Shown: piece by piece, positions 26,856-35,922 of the stretch | Position numbering within the stretch: the stretch's first letter is position 1 | Layout: each line of letters opens with the position of its first letter | Assembly: GCA_029959285.1 (NCBI GenBank) | Contig: JASCOE010000007.1 | Location: 62,001-126,000 of the forward strand | DNA from: Flavobacteriaceae bacterium PS02337 | Lineage (GTDB): Bacteria; Bacteroidota; Bacteroidia; Flavobacteriales; Flavobacteriaceae | Length of the DNA: 64,000 bases | Reading direction: 5' to 3' | Notes under the pieces: model-generated | Databases searched by the model: none | What the model was told of the DNA's origin: nothing | The model's input: only the letters and a program-made list of their open reading frames with translations | Position numbers and translations under genes: made by a program

Positions 26856-27875
26856 TTACTTTCCAACAAACTGTTTGTCACTCAACGTTTTCATAAAGGC
26901 AATAAGATTGTTTTTTTCCAACTCAGACAAAGGAATTCTCTTACCATTATTCTTAAAAATCGGATCTAAATTATCTGAATCTAAAACTCCTTTATCAAAA
27001 TAATCCAAAACAGATTTTAAGTCAGAAAACTGTCCGAAACTACCATACGGAGCCGTATATTCAATATTTCGTAAAGTTGGAACACGAAAACTCATAAAAT
27101 CAGAAGCAATTCCTGTAACACGTCCGCGTCCTGCTTCGTTTGTATCTTTATTTAAAGGAAAACCAATATTTCTAAAGCTTTGATCGGTAAATAATTCACC
27201 CGAATGACAACTAGCACATTTCTGCTGAAACGTTTTGTAACCTTCTAATTCACTTTCTGTAAAAGTTTCGCCTTCGTTTCGTTTTACTTTATCATATTTA
27301 CTGTTCGAAGAAATCAACGTGTATTCAAATTGCGCAATACTTTTATAAATTCTGTCTGGATTAATTTCTGAATCGCCAAAAGCTTTTCTAAACAAAACTT
27401 TATAATCAGCATCTTCTTTTATTTTACCAATAACTTCCAAGATAGAAGAATCCATTTCTTCATGCGTTATAATCGGAACTAGTGGCTGTGTTTCTAATTG
27501 CAGTTTGCTTCCGTCCCAATTATAAAATTTCAAAAAAAGTAAATTCTGAAGCGACGGCGCATTACGAAGTCCAACTCTACCTTCAATTCCAATTGCTTGC
27601 GGTTTATCATCAGAAAAAGCATTTGCCTGAATATGACAAGTCGCGCACGAAATCGTATTGTCTGCGCTGAATCTTTTATCAGAAAAAAGCTTTTCGCCCA
27701 ATTCTACTCCATATTTTGTTGGTTTATTCAAACTTGCAAAACTATTTACTTCTGGAAAACCCGTAGGAATATTTAAAGCGATTTCAGGATTATCAATAGC
27801 AATCATATCCGCATCATCATTATTACAAGATGTTAATAATGATAAGATTGCTATCAAAACAATTATTTTTTTCAT
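26856..27875 (-). CDS. Di-haem cytochrome c peroxidase / MauG-like lipoprotein (MbnH-like)
   Basis: 339 residues with a lipobox (LLTSC, Cys17). Two c-type haem motifs are seen: CATCH at 77-81 and CASCH at 220-224, as in the bacterial cytochrome c peroxidase/MauG family. The domain order matches the usual two-haem layout, including a GLRNAPSLQN segment between the haems and FRVPTLRNIEYTAPYGSFGQF near the end. It lies 58 bases downstream of an mbnP-like gene. In known MbnP/MbnH pairs the di-haem enzyme modifies a Trp in MbnP, so that role is inferred here. A plain H2O2 reductase cannot be excluded. Confidence 0.9.
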   Translation of the reverse strand: MKKIIVLIAILSLLTSCNNDDADMIAIDNPEIALNIPTGFPEVNSFASLNKPTKYGVELGEKLFSDKRFSADNTISCATCHIQANAFSDDKPQAIGIEGRVGLRNAPSLQNLLFLKFYNWDGSKLQLETQPLVPIITHEEMDSSILEVIGKIKEDADYKVLFRKAFGDSEINPDRIYKSIAQFEYTLISSNSKYDKVKRNEGETFTESELEGYKTFQQKCASCHSGELFTDQSFRNIGFPLNKDTNEAGRGRVTGIASDFMSFRVPTLRNIEYTAPYGSFGQFSDLKSVLDYFDKGVLDSDNLDPIFKNNGKRIPLSELEKNNLIAFMKTLSDKQFVGK

Positions 27876-27893
27876 TTTAAATGAATTTTAAAA

Positions 27894-27922
27894 AGCCGTC
27901 TGATTTTTGTTTTCAGACGGCT
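27894..27922 (-). terminator. Intercistronic hairpin between mbnP-like and peroxidase genes
   Basis: A 10-bp perfect stem (AGCCGTCTGA / TCAGACGGCT) with a 9-base loop. On the minus strand it is followed by five T, so it may partly terminate and lower expression of the downstream di-haem gene relative to the mbnP-like gene. Confidence 0.65.
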
Positions 27923-27933
27923 CTGAAATATTT

Positions 27934-28800
27934 TTAGTTTTCTACGCTGCTAACAGAAAACATTCCGCTAATATCGCTTGAACCATTTCCTCCTAAATTA
28001 TCTACAAATTTCATCATCTGGGTCGCAGTGTGAATGTTTGGAGTTGCATTATCATCATTTCCTGTTCCAGTTGACAATGTAATCGTATTTGATTTTCCGC
28101 TTAATAGTTTATCAAAATCAGCCTTAATTTTGATTTTTGGTGCCTTACTTCCAACAATTGCGTTTGTAGTTAAGTTTAAAGTAATATCTCTGTAAGCATT
28201 TACGCCTTGAGCATCAGCTCCATCTTTTTTTGTAATAGTACTTCCAGTATGAATAGACATAGTTTTATTATCAGTACCATAAAAACCTTCCACTTTTGTA
28301 AAACGGTAACCACTTCCCCATTCCCACATCATTTGTGTGTCGTTTGCGCCCGCAGCCGCATAAAAAACTGGAAATCTTACTTGGTCTAAAGTATTTTGTT
28401 CTGGTTTAATTCCCAAACCAAATTTAATCTGCTTGTAAGTTGCAGACGGAATATTGCTTAAAACATAACTCAAAGAAGCTGTTTTAGACTGATCGATTAC
28501 AGCCGCGCCTTTATCTAAATCATTTACATTATAAGGAACTTCAGTTCCGTTGTCTTTAACCAAACGAATATTACTAATAACATACTTCAATTCTGAAAAA
28601 TGATGAACTTGCCCAGCCGCTGAAGTGTTTGCAGTTGCTGAAGCTGCAGTTGCATTTCCAAGAACAATCGTATTACTTTTAAATGTATTCGTAAATTCAA
28701 GCGTTACATTGTTCGCAACTGGATTATCATCATCGCTTGAACATGATACGAAAGCCAATGCGGCAACTGATAATAAAAGGTATTTTTTTAAATTTTGCAT
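27934..28800 (-). CDS. mbnP: MbnP-family lipoprotein (copper-binding type)
   Basis: 288 residues with a lipobox (FVSC, Cys20) followed by SSDDD. The sequence matches the MbnP family: LEFTNTFKSNTIVLG at the start of the mature part, HHFSELKYVISNIRLVKDNG, LSNIPSATYKQIKFGLGI and the aromatic motif MMWEWGSGYRFTKVEGFYG. In characterised members a Trp is oxidised by a partner di-haem enzyme and the protein binds copper; the neighbouring MauG-like gene fits this. It is a beta-rich envelope protein. The family call is strong; copper binding here is inferred. Confidence 0.88.
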   Translation of the reverse strand: MQNLKKYLLLSVAALAFVSCSSDDDNPVANNVTLEFTNTFKSNTIVLGNATAASATANTSAAGQVHHFSELKYVISNIRLVKDNGTEVPYNVNDLDKGAAVIDQSKTASLSYVLSNIPSATYKQIKFGLGIKPEQNTLDQVRFPVFYAAAGANDTQMMWEWGSGYRFTKVEGFYGTDNKTMSIHTGSTITKKDGADAQGVNAYRDITLNLTTNAIVGSKAPKIKIKADFDKLLSGKSNTITLSTGTGNDDNATPNIHTATQMMKFVDNLGGNGSSDISGMFSVSSVEN

Positions 28801-28851
28801 TTTGTGATATTTAAATTTTTGTATTCTATTTTATTAATTTAGGGAAATTAA

Positions 28852-29214
28852 TCAGCAAATAGGAGGCGGTACAAAAATTTCTAAACAAGGTTCAAAATGA
28901 TTAAATTCTTTATAAATCAATACTTTATTATTTATCATTTTTAGAATGTGAATGGGAAACTCAAAATTCTGATTCTGAAGGATGTCTATCTTTTTAAAGA
29001 TACTGTTCAACTCCAAATCGTTCTTTTCAGACTTTTCTAATTCTTTCTTTAAATGGCATTTCCCGTGGCATTGCAATTCTGGTTTGGCTTTATTTTCGCA
29101 GAATTCTTTTTCTATATCTTGCTGATTCAGTTTGAAGTGCACAACAATAAGTGCCTGTTGGAAAGAAACCAACAAGAACAAAATCGTCATTGTGAAACTA
29201 AAAACTTTTTTCAT
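28852..29214 (-). CDS. Small exported Cys/His protein of the copper cluster
   Basis: 120 residues. A hydrophobic N-terminus (about 5-25) suggests a signal or anchor. The motif QCHGKCHLKKELE (Cys49, His50, Cys53, His54) looks metal-binding, with an extra Cys39 before it. The C-terminus ends FVPPPIC. It is paralogous to the protein at 32382-32756: both have FK(L/I)NQ at 27-31, and Cys39, Cys49 and Cys53 fall at identical positions. It lies 1 base after the TonB receptor gene, so it belongs to that transcript. A copper-handling role is inferred from the motif and context. Confidence 0.78.
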   Translation of the reverse strand: MKKVFSFTMTILFLLVSFQQALIVVHFKLNQQDIEKEFCENKAKPELQCHGKCHLKKELEKSEKNDLELNSIFKKIDILQNQNFEFPIHILKMINNKVLIYKEFNHFEPCLEIFVPPPIC

Positions 29215-29215
29215 T

Positions 29216-31195
29216 TTATAAAGTGAATTTTAAAGAAGTAAAAATATTACGTCCCATTCTCGGAATATTTCCCCAATCGGCATAAGTGCTGTAATATTCA
29301 TTTAATAAATTCTCTGCACCAACTTGAATTGTTGTATTTATTTTGTTGATTTTGAACGAATAATTGGCAGAAAGATTCCAAATCATGTACGCCGAAGTCA
29401 GATCTTCTCCGTATTCTGGACTGTAATTGATTTGTTCAAAATCGCCATTTACAGAAGTTTGGATTCCGAAATTCTTGTGCATAAAATGAAGCGAAGTCTG
29501 ATAACTCAACGGGCGAATAAAAGGAAGATTTCCACCAAGATTATCCATTCCGCGAGCATACATTAATGTTCCTTTCCAATGCAAATGCTCCAAAATATCG
29601 TAACCTGCATTCACAGAAAAATTCAACAGTGTAGCATAATCTAATGACGTATATCCTTTTACACCAACCGATTGATAATTCATTGGACTTCCCATGCTTA
29701 AAATTCTACCTATAATATAATTCTGGATGTAGAAATAATTTACTTTTCCCTGAAGACTGAATCTTTCGTTTTTAAAACCCGCGCTTGCATTTCCTTCATA
29801 CGAAATTTCATTTTTTAAATTCGGATCTCCAATATAATCGTAGCGATCAAAACTATTATAGATATAATACCCGTAACCTTCAGAAACAGAAGGTGCTCTG
29901 TGACCGTAACCCGCTCCAACAGAAAAATCAAATTGATCAATATTCAACTGATAACCCGCATGAAGATTTGGTAAAAATCTCGTTTTTTCCTGAGGCGCGC
30001 CCGGATGAAAAATCCAGTTGAATTCTACATATTTAGAATAATTGTAATTCACGCCCAAAGAACCACCCAAATTCACCTGACTTTTCTCTGAAATATCCCA
30101 AGAATTATTCATCGAAAGTCCCGCGTAACGTGTTGTTACCCAAGGCCAGCTATACGCAAACATCGTTCTTTTGCTACGATCTTGCGGATACATTCGCATT
30201 TCTGCAATAGATAAATTATCGTACGCATTTAATTGAATTTCAGCAGCATAATTATCCTTTTTCAAATTGGCTTTAGAAACTAAACCGTAAGTCGTGCTCC
30301 AACCCGGCATATCCATATGAACTAGATTTTCGGGACGCGTTGTATCATCCATATAATGTTCGATGGCATTAAAATAGATTTTTGTATCAATCACTTTTAC
30401 CAAGCCATTTTCAAATAATTGCTTGTAAGCAGCCGAAGTTATTAGCGCTCTAGAAAGCGATAAATCCATTGGAAGCGCTGGAAAACCAACATCTTTTGCC
30501 ATATCAAAAATGGCATCGACTCTTACGGCAGATAATTCGCTTGTTTTATAAGCCAAACCAATTGAAGTATTGAATTTTTTATATTGTGAATGTTTTACTT
30601 CATCATCATTTCCGTCGTAATAATTATCGGCTTTTCGGTAAGAAACGCTCCCATCAAAAACAAATTTATTGCTTGAATACGAGACATTTCCAAGATTAAA
30701 AAACTGTTTGTTATTGAATTCAAATCCGCTTTGGTAAGCGCCATTCCATTTTCTTTGAGCGCTAAACGGCGTACTTTTTCGTTTTAAATCAATACTTCCG
30801 GCAACAGTTGCGCCGTGAAGACTTCCCTCCTGACCCGATTTGATATCAATTGCAGCAAGATTATTGCTTTCTACATAAGAAGTTATCGGATCCATTTTAT
30901 CGGTACAAGCGCCAAAAACGTGCATTCCGTCAATTGTAACTGTCGAACGTTCTGTACTCATATTGTTTAATAAAGGTTCCCAAGCGTAAGCACCTCGTTT
31001 TATAAAACTAATATTATCTGAAGAAGATAAAAATTCATCAACAGAAACTGCCATTTTCATTTCGGTTTCAATTTTCTTTTTAGTGGCATTTTTTACGGTT
31101 ACTTCTTCTAAATTTTTGATGCTGTCGTGATGCGCGTGCGGATTTTGAGCGTTTACAGACATTCCCAAAAAAAGCAACATTATAATATATTTCAT
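29216..31195 (-). CDS. TonB-dependent receptor, OprC/NosA-like (probable copper)
   Basis: 659 residues from the ATG at 31193-31195, where a signal peptide (MKYIIMLLFLGMSVNAQ) begins; the longer reading frame to 31270 would overlap the upstream gene and was rejected. The mature start HAHHDS is His-rich. The plug has TVTIDGMHVFGACTDKMDPI, SYVESNNLAAIDIKSGQEG and HGATVAGSIDLKRK, a pattern seen in OprC/NosA-type copper receptors with Cys and Met near the substrate site. A barrel follows, ending FTSLKFTL. It lies between the YtkA-like lipoprotein and the small Cys/His protein. Confidence 0.9.
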   Translation of the reverse strand: MKYIIMLLFLGMSVNAQNPHAHHDSIKNLEEVTVKNATKKKIETEMKMAVSVDEFLSSSDNISFIKRGAYAWEPLLNNMSTERSTVTIDGMHVFGACTDKMDPITSYVESNNLAAIDIKSGQEGSLHGATVAGSIDLKRKSTPFSAQRKWNGAYQSGFEFNNKQFFNLGNVSYSSNKFVFDGSVSYRKADNYYDGNDDEVKHSQYKKFNTSIGLAYKTSELSAVRVDAIFDMAKDVGFPALPMDLSLSRALITSAAYKQLFENGLVKVIDTKIYFNAIEHYMDDTTRPENLVHMDMPGWSTTYGLVSKANLKKDNYAAEIQLNAYDNLSIAEMRMYPQDRSKRTMFAYSWPWVTTRYAGLSMNNSWDISEKSQVNLGGSLGVNYNYSKYVEFNWIFHPGAPQEKTRFLPNLHAGYQLNIDQFDFSVGAGYGHRAPSVSEGYGYYIYNSFDRYDYIGDPNLKNEISYEGNASAGFKNERFSLQGKVNYFYIQNYIIGRILSMGSPMNYQSVGVKGYTSLDYATLLNFSVNAGYDILEHLHWKGTLMYARGMDNLGGNLPFIRPLSYQTSLHFMHKNFGIQTSVNGDFEQINYSPEYGEDLTSAYMIWNLSANYSFKINKINTTIQVGAENLLNEYYSTYADWGNIPRMGRNIFTSLKFTL

Positions 31196-31199
31196 GTTT

Positions 31200-32123
31200 T
31201 TAGAATAAAGTATCAATATAAAGTTCACTTTTAACTCCCTCAACTCCAGGCGTAAAATCGGTTGGAACAACAGTTCCTTTTAAGATCAATCCGTTTTGAT
31301 TCATCATAATTAAATTCAGCGTCCAATTTCCCGTCATCGTATAATTGACAACGCCGTGATACAAACCGTCGTTTTCTTGTACCAAATCTTTATTGTTTGG
31401 CGAAGAGTGATTTCCCATAGAAGGTTCGGGCATTCTCGGATCTAATTTTAAAGTAAAACCCGTTACTTCAGAATACGAAAATTGAGTCGGATCAGGAAAA
31501 GTTCCCGCTGTAGCAGTCGGTTTATTGTATTTATAAATGCCCGCAACTAATTTGTTTTCTGAAACAGTTGGTTTTTGTGGAGAAACCAAAGCGATAAAAT
31601 ACTGCTCGCCATCATTTCCTGTAAATGCAGTCATATTCAGGTTTTTATTGCTTTGTTTTTGAACAGTAATATCTTTATTGATTTCATATTTCTGATTATC
31701 AGCAGTAAAACTCATATACAATTTCCAACTTGCAGTAGTCGTGCTTTCACCAGTAAAAACAGAATATCCAGCGTAATATTTATTTGTAGCATCGTAAGTT
31801 GTTTTATATTCATGCGGGCAAGAACTTTTGCTCCCGTCTGCATTAGTAATTATTGGCAAAAAAGTTACATCAGAAGTATTTACACTTTGATTGGTTTGCG
31901 TATTTAAAACTTTGATATGAAGCTCATTATAACCTTTATAAAATGTTCCGTTTAAAGCGTCAATAGTGATTTTATAATTACCGCTAGTAAACGAAACCGC
32001 TTCTTTAAATTCGTAAGATTCTGGAACTTGAGAGCCTGTTTCTGCTTCGTAATCTGTTTTGTCAATGGTACAAGAAGTGATTGCAAGAAATAATGCAATT
32101 ACTAGAAAATTAAAAGATTTCAT
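31200..32123 (-). CDS. YtkA-like lipoprotein of the copper cluster
   Basis: 307 residues with a lipobox (AITSC, Cys18). Two beta-sandwich-like parts are visible: the first (about 45-150) with YKITIDALNGTFYKGYNELHIKV, the second with PEPSMGNHSSPNNKD and YHGVVNYTMTGNWTLNL, which resembles the YtkA/FixH-like envelope domain. Met and His in this segment (MPEPSMGNH) could bind copper. It is 4 bases upstream of the TonB receptor and is probably a periplasm-facing partner of it. Family assignment is moderate. Confidence 0.78.
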   Translation of the reverse strand: MKSFNFLVIALFLAITSCTIDKTDYEAETGSQVPESYEFKEAVSFTSGNYKITIDALNGTFYKGYNELHIKVLNTQTNQSVNTSDVTFLPIITNADGSKSSCPHEYKTTYDATNKYYAGYSVFTGESTTTASWKLYMSFTADNQKYEINKDITVQKQSNKNLNMTAFTGNDGEQYFIALVSPQKPTVSENKLVAGIYKYNKPTATAGTFPDPTQFSYSEVTGFTLKLDPRMPEPSMGNHSSPNNKDLVQENDGLYHGVVNYTMTGNWTLNLIMMNQNGLILKGTVVPTDFTPGVEGVKSELYIDTLF

Positions 32124-32381
32124 TTGTAATGAATGTTAGAAAACTGTTTAAATTTTAGCAAAAAGCCATATGATTTTTAAAATCAAAACAAGCAAAATGC
32201 CGTGAAATTAGAATATAGTAAGATCAACAGTTTCGGAAATAAAGAAAAAAGTGTTTAAGATTGCGTAAACTCCAATTATGAGTTTATAAATAAGCGCATC
32301 TCACCTTTTAGTGTATGATTTAGCATCATCGAATTATTACGATAAAGCAATTTTATACAAAATTAAAATAGAAACTCTGAT

Positions 32382-32756
32382 CTAGACCAAACAGAGCGGT
32401 GGATGAAAAGTAAGATTAGAAGCCTTAACAGGTTTCTTTTCGAATAAGATAGAAGAATTTTCTTTTGATTCTAAGACAGTAATAATTGAAAATTTAACTT
32501 CAGGAGAATTTTGAACATAAACCAACTCTAATTTTTCTTTTAGAGTGTCTTGTTTTTTCTCATTATCAGCATATTTTTTAATGCTTTTTTGAAGTTCACA
32601 TCGACCGTTACAAGAATTAAAAACAGATTTACGCTGCACACAAATTGTCTGTGCAATTTCTTTCTGGTTTATTTTGAAAGAAGCATAAATGAACAAGCTG
32701 CCAAAAGATGGCGACAAGATTAAAATGGAAAGTACTATGATAAATAATCTTTTCAA
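32382..32756 (-). CDS. Small exported Cys-rich protein, paralogue of the one at 28852
   Basis: 124 residues with a hydrophobic N-terminus (about 4-25). It shares FKINQ at 27-31 and Cys39, Cys49 and Cys53 (NSCNGRCELQ) with the 120-residue protein at 28852-29214, and both end in a Pro-Pro-x-Cys pattern (FHPPLCLV here). The His of the sister motif are replaced by Asn50 and Glu54. It is the first minus-strand gene of the cluster, separated by 258 bases from the next. A TACTTTTG -7-like box lies on the minus strand at 32780-32787. Confidence 0.75.
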   Translation of the reverse strand: MKRLFIIVLSILILSPSFGSLFIYASFKINQKEIAQTICVQRKSVFNSCNGRCELQKSIKKYADNEKKQDTLKEKLELVYVQNSPEVKFSIITVLESKENSSILFEKKPVKASNLTFHPPLCLV

Positions 32757-32940
32757 TTGCTTGAATTATGTTTCGGCAACAAAAGTACACACTATTTTGT
32801 ATTTATTTTAACGAAACGTAAATTTTTTATTCAATAAAAGATGTTTTTATCTTATTTCGTGATGCTGAAATAATTCCCTAAATTATTATCATAAAATTAA
32901 TTCTAATGTCTTTAGATAGGATTATTATTTAACAATACTA

Positions 32941-32973
32941 TTGCATAATTTCAATCTTTCTCCTATAATTTTC
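32941..32973 (+). promoter_or_regulatory. Candidate promoter of the type III PKS operon
   Basis: TTG at 32941-32943 and TAATTTTC at 32966-32973 are 22 bases apart, close to TTG / TAnnTTTG with the last base changed. It lies 49 bases before the first gene of the operon. Confidence 0.4.
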
Positions 32974-33021
32974 GCCAAATTATATAAACAGTATTCCATA
33001 TTTTATAACTAAATTGGTGGT

Positions 33022-34149
33022 ATGGAAAAAAATCCAGATGTACTTATTATTGGCGGTGGTCTTGCTGGTTTGGCAAGCGCTATTCATTTGTCTAGAACTG
33101 GGTTAAAAGTCACCCTTTTAGAAAAAAATGATTACCCCAAACACAAAGTTTGTGGCGAGTACATTTCCAACGAAATTTTACCTTATCTAAAATGGCTTGG
33201 CGCAGATGTATCGGTTCTTGCTCCTTCTCAAATTACCCATTTTGAATTTACAGCACAAAACGGTAAAAGCGCCGAAACTAAACTTCCATTAGGCGGATTT
33301 GGAATCAGCCGATATACTTTAGATCATTTTTTATTTGAAAATGCCATCAAAAATGGATGCATTATTATTAATGAAAATGCCACAGAGATTTCTTTTGAAA
33401 TTGATGCTTTCACAGTAAAAACTTCAGAACAAAGTTTTTCAGCAAAAATAGTTTTGGGTGCATACGGCAAACGTGCCAATATCGATCAGCAATTAGGTAG
33501 AAATTTTTTCGCTAAAAAATCACCTTGGCTGGCTGTAAAAGGACATTATTATGGCGATTTAGATCCTAATTTGGTCGCGATTCATAATTTCGATGGCGGT
33601 TATTGTGGTGTTTCGAAAGTAGAAAACAGCATCATAAACATCTGTTATTTGGCGGATTATGAGACTTTCAAAAATTATAAAAATATAGAAGAATATCAGA
33701 AAGAAGTTCTTTATAAGAATAAAAATCTGAAAACTATTTTTGAAAACAGCACTCCAATTTTTGATAAACCTTTGACTATTAGCCAAATTTCATTCGATAA
33801 AAAACTGCCTGTTGAAAACCACATTTTAATGATTGGAGATACTGCGGGACTTATTCATCCAATGTGTGGCAACGGAATGGCAATGGCGATTCACAGCGCA
33901 AAAATTGCATCAGAATTGATCACTGATTTTTACAACGGAAACATTGTTTCACGCGATGCATTAGAAAAAAAATATGCTGCCGAATGGAAAAAGCAATTTA
34001 GCAAACGTCTTTTTTTCGGAAGAATTTTAGCTAAAGCTCTTACTCACAAAAAACTGACTTCTTTTATAACTATTATCGCGGCATCTTTTCCATCTCTGCT
34101 TTCAACCATAATCAAACAAACGCACGGAAATCCGGTAACCATAAATTAA
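33022..34149 (+). CDS. FAD-dependent oxidoreductase (geranylgeranyl reductase / monooxygenase family)
   Basis: 375 residues. The dinucleotide-binding motif IIGGGLAGLASAIHLSRTG lies at about 9-27, followed by LLEKNDYPKHKVCGEYIS, and the second FAD motif LMIGDTAGLIHPMCGNGM at about 270. This pattern is shared by geranylgeranyl-reductase-like enzymes and flavin monooxygenases. It is the first gene of a compact operon with a methyltransferase and type III PKS. By comparison with the Streptomyces srs operon, where a flavoprotein oxidises the phenolic lipid, it may hydroxylate or oxidise the polyketide. Reduction of a C=C bond is the alternative. Confidence 0.88.
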   Translation: MEKNPDVLIIGGGLAGLASAIHLSRTGLKVTLLEKNDYPKHKVCGEYISNEILPYLKWLGADVSVLAPSQITHFEFTAQNGKSAETKLPLGGFGISRYTLDHFLFENAIKNGCIIINENATEISFEIDAFTVKTSEQSFSAKIVLGAYGKRANIDQQLGRNFFAKKSPWLAVKGHYYGDLDPNLVAIHNFDGGYCGVSKVENSIINICYLADYETFKNYKNIEEYQKEVLYKNKNLKTIFENSTPIFDKPLTISQISFDKKLPVENHILMIGDTAGLIHPMCGNGMAMAIHSAKIASELITDFYNGNIVSRDALEKKYAAEWKKQFSKRLFFGRILAKALTHKKLTSFITIIAASFPSLLSTIIKQTHGNPVTIN

Positions 34150-34863
34150 ATGGCAATAAACACGCAATATAGAACCGAAGAACCTGAAATAATGGATGAT
34201 TTTTCGCTTGAAGGCGAAGAATTAATTCATGCGCTCGATAAAATTGCGGCAATTAACCGATTATTGGGCGGAAACAAACTCACTTTACACGGCATTAAAA
34301 AGCTATTAGAAAAAGTTGATATTTCTAAAACTATTACAATTGCTGATATCGGTTGTGGCAACGGCGATATGTTGAGAATGCTCGCAGAATATGGCAAAAA
34401 ACAAGGAATTAATTTCCAATTAATTGGTATTGACGCAAACGCTTTTACGATAAATTACGCCAAAGAACTTTCTAAAAATTTCAAAAATATTGATTATTTG
34501 TGTTTGGATATTTTTAGTAAAGAATTTCGTGATTTAAAATACGACATTGCATTGTGTACATTGACATTGCACCATTTTTCTAACGAAGAAATAGAAAATA
34601 TGCTCGATTTGCTCAATCAAAATGCTTCGATCGGAATTGTGGTCAATGATCTTCATCGCAGTAAATTGGCGTATCGCCTTTTTGAAGGAGTTTGCTATGT
34701 TTTCAATCTCAATAAAATGTCAAAAAATGACGGTTTGGTTTCTATTTTAAGAGGATTTAAAAAGAGCGAATTGGTACATTTTTCTAAAAAATTAAATTTA
34801 AATAACTATTCCATCAACTGGAAATGGGCTTTTCGCTACCAGTGGATAATTTCTAAAATATGA
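34150..34863 (+). CDS. Class I SAM-dependent methyltransferase
   Basis: 237 residues with motif I ADIGCGNGDMLRMLA (about 65-79), an acidic end of strand 2 (LIGIDAN), and the LCTLTLHHFSNEEIENML segment typical of small-molecule C- or O-methyltransferases. It starts immediately after the stop codon of the flavoprotein gene and its stop overlaps the start of the PKS gene. It probably methylates the PKS product; SrsB and BpsB are methyltransferases paired with type III PKS in other bacteria. The target atom cannot be predicted. Confidence 0.9.
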   Translation: MAINTQYRTEEPEIMDDFSLEGEELIHALDKIAAINRLLGGNKLTLHGIKKLLEKVDISKTITIADIGCGNGDMLRMLAEYGKKQGINFQLIGIDANAFTINYAKELSKNFKNIDYLCLDIFSKEFRDLKYDIALCTLTLHHFSNEEIENMLDLLNQNASIGIVVNDLHRSKLAYRLFEGVCYVFNLNKMSKNDGLVSILRGFKKSELVHFSKKLNLNNYSINWKWAFRYQWIISKI

Positions 34864-35912
34864 GTGTAAAGATTATAACAGCTACAAAACAGCTTCCGCA
34901 ATATTCCCGTTCAACCGAAGACATTCTGCCGCTTTTAGATGTTTGGCTGGAAGGACAAGAAGAACGTTTTATCAAAAAAGTAAAGAAGATTTTTGAAGGC
35001 GCATCGGTAGACAAACGTTATTCGATTATGGAACCTTCGGAGGTTTTTACCGCTACTTCTTTTGAAGAAAAAAATGATATTTACAGCAGAGAAATGATCG
35101 TTCTAGGACATCAGGTTTTAGAAAAAGCGCTTCAAAAAGCCAATTGGGATCCGCAGAGTTTGGATTATATTATCACGGTAAGTTGCACCGGAATTATGAT
35201 TCCGTCTTTAGACGCGTATCTCATCAATAAAATGAAATTACGTCAAGATATTGTGCGTCTGCCCGTTACCGAAATGGGTTGTGCGGCAGGTATTTCTGGA
35301 ATTATTTATGCGAAAAACTTTCTGAAATCAAATCCTGGGAAGCGTGCGGCCGTAATTGCAGTAGAATCACCAACAGCTACTTTTCAGCTCGATGATTTTT
35401 CGATGCCGAATATTGTCAGCGCGGCCATTTTTGGAGATGGAGCCGCTTGTTGCTTATTATCTTCGGATGAAAAAGACGAAGGTCCAGAAATTATAGACGA
35501 ACAAATGTACCATTTTTACGATGCCGAACATATGATGGGTTTTAAACTCACGAACGGCGGACTTCAAATGGTTCTGGATATTGAAGTTCCCGATACGATT
35601 GCATCTCATTTTGGCGATATTATTCATCCCTTTTTAAAACAGAATAATCTTGAAATTAAAGATGTTGATCACATGATTTTTCATCCAGGAGGAAAAAAAA
35701 TTGTAAATACGGTCGAAGAACTTTTCTCAGGATTGAATAAAAATATAGACGACACAAAAGAAATTCTAAAACAATACGGAAATATGTCTAGCGCGACAGT
35801 TTTGTATGTTTTAGAAAGCATTATGGACCGAAAACCTAAAAAAGGAGAAAAAGGTTTAATGTTAAGTTTTGGTCCTGGATTTTCAGCCCAACGCGTTTTA
35901 TTACAATGGTAA
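34860..35912 (+). CDS. Type III polyketide synthase (chalcone/stilbene synthase family)
   Basis: 350 residues, the usual size for a homodimeric type III PKS. The Cys-His-Asn triad is in place: Cys141 (TEMGCAAG), His275 (MIFHPGG) and Asn308 (YGNMSSAT), with the GFGPG-type loop as SFGPGFS near the C-terminus. It should condense malonyl-CoA with an acyl starter, giving alkylpyrones or alkylresorcinols. The dedicated ketosynthase, dehydratase and ACP genes that follow suggest that the starter is a special fatty acyl chain made in the same operon. The start ATG overlaps the methyltransferase stop. Confidence 0.95.
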   Translation: MSVKIITATKQLPQYSRSTEDILPLLDVWLEGQEERFIKKVKKIFEGASVDKRYSIMEPSEVFTATSFEEKNDIYSREMIVLGHQVLEKALQKANWDPQSLDYIITVSCTGIMIPSLDAYLINKMKLRQDIVRLPVTEMGCAAGISGIIYAKNFLKSNPGKRAAVIAVESPTATFQLDDFSMPNIVSAAIFGDGAACCLLSSDEKDEGPEIIDEQMYHFYDAEHMMGFKLTNGGLQMVLDIEVPDTIASHFGDIIHPFLKQNNLEIKDVDHMIFHPGGKKIVNTVEELFSGLNKNIDDTKEILKQYGNMSSATVLYVLESIMDRKPKKGEKGLMLSFGPGFSAQRVLLQW

Positions 35913-35922
35913 TTTTAGAATT

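Noticed and set aside
29324-29566. Plus-strand reading frames inside the TonB receptor and other shadow frames
   Set aside because: They lie fully inside well-supported genes on the other strand and encode no recognisable protein.
31196-31270. N-terminal extension of the copper-type TonB receptor
   Set aside because: The added 25 residues overlap the upstream lipoprotein gene and precede a perfectly good signal peptide starting at 31195.
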